A stretch of DNA of 64,000 nucleotides, taken from positions 47,300 to 111,299 of the forward strand of contig JAXGGA010002961.1 in assembly GCA_038373865.1 (NCBI GenBank), written 5' to 3'. The notes beneath the pieces were generated by a model. The model was not told where the DNA came from. It made no database searches and saw only the letters and a list, made by a program, of their open reading frames with translations. Origin of the DNA: Uloborus plumipes. Lineage: Eukaryota; Arthropoda; Arachnida; Araneae; Uloboridae. A program made the position numbers and the translations under genes. Position 1 is the stretch's first letter. Each line of letters begins with the position of its first letter. Positions 61,838 to 64,000 of this stretch are shown piece after piece.

Positions 61838-62512
61838 CCTTTTTGCTAATTTACGCACAAAGCTATCGTTTTTTAAAGACCTATTTATTTATGTGTACCA
61901 TGCTCATGAAATTGAATTATTTTGCTTAGCAAGTGAATTATATTGTGAAATTTACGTCTGATTTCTGACTTTTTTTTGGATGCTGGTTCAAAAAAATTAA
62001 ATTTTTATTTCTCCCATTTTCCAAAAATGCATATGCTGTGGATTTTTTTTTTTTTTTTACGAAATATATTTGGGGAGAAAGAGATGATAAATGCTTCACT
62101 TTTCACTGAAATCAGAGAGCAAACACACTCTCAAAACAAATTATTTGCAATGAATCACTAGTGAAAGTTAACATCTTCCTATTTCCGTTTTTCACAGTGA
62201 CATACAGAGTGGTTGGAAAAAAAAATGTATACTCTCAATGACTGAATATTTTATTTTATACATAATTTTATAGGTGAATTTATTATTCTTATGGCAGCTC
62301 AGTGTTTTAAAATGTGTTTACAATTACATGTGTTCAAAATGCATGTGTTCATTAGCAGCTAAACAAAGTCCGTGCTACTAAATATCTAGTCGAACTACGG
62401 CTGTCAATGTTTTTGGTATAATGGCTGCACACGCTTCCGCGATGGTTTCTCGTAGTATGTTCAAAGCAGTGGCTTATTTCGATTAACTCATTTCACATTA
62501 TCTCTTGACTAA
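61838..62512. other. AT-rich intron
   Basis: Nothing recognised. Confidence 0.45.
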
Positions 62513-62640
62513 CAACTAAGGCTCGACCGATGGCATTTTTTGGCCGATGGGCCGATGCCGATTGTTGGCCGATTGTTCAAAGTCGGCCGATGGCCGATGG
62601 CCGATTTTTTCCCTCTTCCATCGGCCGATGGAAAAAAATC
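62513..62640. mobile_element. hAT-like terminal fragment with GGCCGATG subterminal repeats
   Basis: AAGGCTCGACCGATGGC is followed by at least seven GGCCGAT units in 110 bp. It resembles the subterminal structure of the MITE at 29531. The other end is not in the window. Confidence 0.45.
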
Positions 62641-62984
62641 AAACAATTGAAAAAAAATGCTTTTTATAAGAGATTTGATGGGTCATATATTCATTTCATT
62701 CTACTTCTTTTTCAGTCATTCAGATTTTCGCCTAAATTTCTATTATACTACCACTCGACAAAAACTGAGAGAGTGAAAAAGTAGTAAGTTGAGAAATCAG
62801 TCGTTCGCGTTTTAAGCATTTTCTAGGACCAAAAAAATATTCAGTATATTGTAGAAACCTATGCAAGCTATAGCAGGGTCGGGATACCTGCGCGAATTGG
62901 CGCAATAGCGCCAAAACAGAATCTTGACGCTATCCTGGCTCGAAAAGTATTATTTTCGACGAAATTGCGCCCGAAAAACTACTG

Positions 62985-63300
62985 TCACAAAAGTTTTAAC
63001 GAGCTGCGAATCAGCGATCGTCGAAAGTTCACTATTTAAGTGCACTTATCAAAAAAGAAAATCCTCAAAAGTTTCATCTTCGCATAATCAGCGGTCGAGA
63101 GTCAGCTTTTATGTCAAACATTTGGAAAAAAAAAAAGAAAGAACAGTGCAAAAATTTTCATACAGCGCAAAATTGGAGATCGCGGAGTTTTGCGAACGGA
63201 AGCCGTTCTTTTTACGCAAAATTTCGGAAAAAAAAATAAATAAAATGTGCAGAAAATTTCATCCAGCGTATAGTCGGCGATCGTCGAAAGTTCCCGGTTG
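62985..63300. repeat. Degenerate tandem repeat, about 77-103 bp spacing
   Basis: Four blocks of the form AGTTTCATC..GCGnAnAATCAGCGATCG, some followed by TCGAAAGTT, occur at about 62990, 63067, 63147 and 63250. They are GC-richer than the surroundings. The 143-aa open frame across them (62924-63355) is probably a by-product. Confidence 0.6.
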
Positions 63301-64000
63301 GGCGCCGCTTTTTCTCTCTCATTTTCACTTAATTTTTAAGACCATTCAACAGTAGGACAATTTAAGGAATGAATTAGTAAAGTAATAGAAATCAATATTT
63401 TATACATTAATCACGTGCTTATCTGGAAATTACTTTTTAACCATCATCTCAATCGTTTTAATTCTGGAAAATTTTGATTTGTTTTGTGGATTAAAATTAT
63501 TTTCAGAACGTTTTATTTCCACGATAGTTGTTTTTAAGCACATGCATAATGAATTTCGTGTGAGTAAAAGGTTTTCTTTTCTTTTCTTTTTTCTTTTTTT
63601 TTTTTTGCCTGTTATTCCAACATTGAGCATGTGCTTCGCCGAAAATGGCGTACAGTTGATGAGACTTCAATCCTTTTGCATCCTTTAAATATTTTAATTA
63701 TTTCGATATTCTGGAATTATTTTGAAAAAATACTACTTCAAATGAACTCATTTAAATTTTTATTTCATTAATTATTAATTTTTTATCTCAAATTTTAGCT
63801 ACTACCAATTTATTGATTTTGAATCATTTTTAGGAAAATAACAAGCTTGTTTAACTTTTGATTCGTTATTAACACAAATATACAATGAATAAAATCTGTT
63901 TTCCTATTTCAGTAAAAAAAAAAAAATCCTGTCTACATCACAAGAGTAAGGGTTGGTAATTGTTTTTTCCTGGGAGTGAAAGAAACGCCTAAAATAAAAA
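63301..64000. other. AT-rich intron
   Basis: No ATM exon or other feature recognised up to the window end. Confidence 0.5.

Noticed and set aside
1..64000. tRNA, rRNA or CRISPR loci
   Set aside because: No cloverleaf with good A and B boxes, no rRNA-like conserved sequence and no regular spacer-repeat array; the tandem arrays have no spacers.

Overview
The window is AT-rich animal genomic DNA: an internal section of one large gene on the + strand, split into about 26 short exons, with introns crowded with DNA-transposon remnants. The exons encode a recognisable ortholog of the DNA-damage kinase ATM. They run in order from the middle of the N-terminal helical solenoid (first tentative exon 2139-2214) into the FAT domain (last exon 60885-61007). 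Gene start, kinase domain and FATC lie outside the window. About 3.85 kb (6%) is coding. GT-AG introns, exon phases and collinearity with remembered vertebrate ATM support the model. The organism is a metazoan, most likely an arthropod. A chelicerate such as a spider is plausible from the intron style and repeats, but I cannot prove it.

Layout. 1-9.4 kb: one tentative exon, a hAT-type MITE, a 2.1 kb fold-back element with internal subrepeats, and a complete Tc1/mariner element with an intact DD36E (Incomer-like) transposase. 9.4-17.6 kb: five ATM exons and a 3.2 kb composite repeat holding two tandem arrays with near-nucleosomal units (about 147 and 144 bp). 19.9-22.8 kb: a dense cluster of seven exons. 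23-26 kb: TA-flanked MITEs, one present as an inverted pair. 26.6-38.9 kb: eight exons, with a Penelope-like inverted dimer carrying hammerhead-ribozyme-like motifs (itself hit by a hAT MITE), a pogo/Tigger relic and a 1.37 kb palindromic element. 39.4-47 kb: a nest of mutually inserted elements. 47.4-54 kb: four exons, another hAT MITE, and a second Tc1-like element whose transposase has one premature TGA. 54-60.9 kb: a long intron with hAT-like ends. 60.9-61.0 kb: the last exon. 61-64 kb: intron with fold-back and degenerate tandem repeats.

The most notable anomaly is in the otherwise clean ATM model. Between 38.9 and 53.9 kb three places need a +1 frame change: two at exon junctions and one inside an exon. 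Missing microexons, homopolymer errors, real lesions or recoding are all possible. Apart from ATM, the only protein-coding content I recognise belongs to transposable elements.
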